Source: Natronobacillus azotifigens (GTDB lineage: Bacteria > Bacillota > Bacilli > Bacillales > Amphibacillaceae). From it: 64,000 bases of DNA. The stretch covers positions 1 to 64,000 of the forward strand of contig NZ_JAPRAT010000022.1 of NCBI RefSeq assembly GCF_026805325.1, read 5' to 3'. Below the pieces are notes generated by a model that had not been told where the DNA came from, searched no databases, and was given only the letters and a program-made list of their open reading frames with translations. Shown piece by piece: positions 63,919 through 64,000 of the stretch. The translations under genes and the position numbers were made by a program. Every line of letters begins with the position of its first letter. Within the stretch, counting starts at the first letter, position 1.

Positions 63919-64000
63919 TTAGCCTGTCTCCTTCTTCAAAATCACCATATTAATATACTATATCTTTGAAAAAAAATACAGTTTACTAGATAATTTCTTA

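Overview
The window is a chromosomal segment of a low-GC, Gram-positive, motile endospore former, most likely a moderately halophilic or alkaliphilic member of the Bacillaceae (Gracilibacillus/Oceanobacillus-like; inference). The signs are a gerP-type spore germination cluster, a CotX/CotV-domain coat protein, an LCP cell-wall ligase, strong AGGAGG ribosome binding sites, CcpA cre-type sites, NhaC and PutP sodium-coupled transporters, and very acidic surface proteins. I see no rRNA, tRNA, CRISPR array or full-length transposase gene.

Layout. 0-11 kb: alanine dehydrogenase, a membrane-anchored GH43 enzyme, a three-gene operon of two DUF1538 membrane proteins plus a tandem PII-like protein, an LCP protein, then a solute-binding lipoprotein joined to a membrane diguanylate cyclase behind a c-di-GMP-I riboswitch. 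11-25 kb: ATP-grasp ligase, a chemoreceptor, a 20-bp tandem array, Gfo/Idh/MocA oxidoreductase, glutathione peroxidase, 6-phosphofructokinase, a second anchored GH43, an SDR stress enzyme, an Hsp20-like protein, and a ureohydrolase resembling guanidine hydrolase followed by a Co/Ni-type ECF transporter ATPase. 25-34 kb: spore germination and coat genes, two tandem anti-sigma paralogues without a sigma gene, aminopeptidase C. 34-43 kb: two more chemoreceptors, a DUF389 protein, a P-loop protein and NhaC. 43-50 kb: a Ugp-type ABC transporter with GDPD, then small secreted and lipoprotein genes. 50-64 kb: Mn catalase, PutP with a 36-residue partner, aldo/keto reductase, LrgAB/CidAB, two tiny zinc-ribbon genes each under its own c-di-GMP-I riboswitch, a gene split by a repeat element, a zinc-ribbon membrane protein, a large LPxTA-anchored GH53 galactanase, a VanZ-like protein and one more tiny gene.

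Three themes tie the region together. (1) c-di-GMP signalling: three class-I riboswitches, one over a cyclase operon (probable feedback) and two over duplicated microproteins of unknown function, beside three chemoreceptors. (2) Type-I arabinogalactan breakdown: two GH43 and one GH53 enzyme, all held at the cell surface and each preceded by a cre-like site. (3) A dispersed two-hairpin element of about 160-180 bp with at least eight recognisable and about eight decayed copies. It is flanked by ATAAA and has split one gene in a way that lets its ends be read directly.

All functions are read from sequence by eye and remembered family patterns. No database search or folding program was run.
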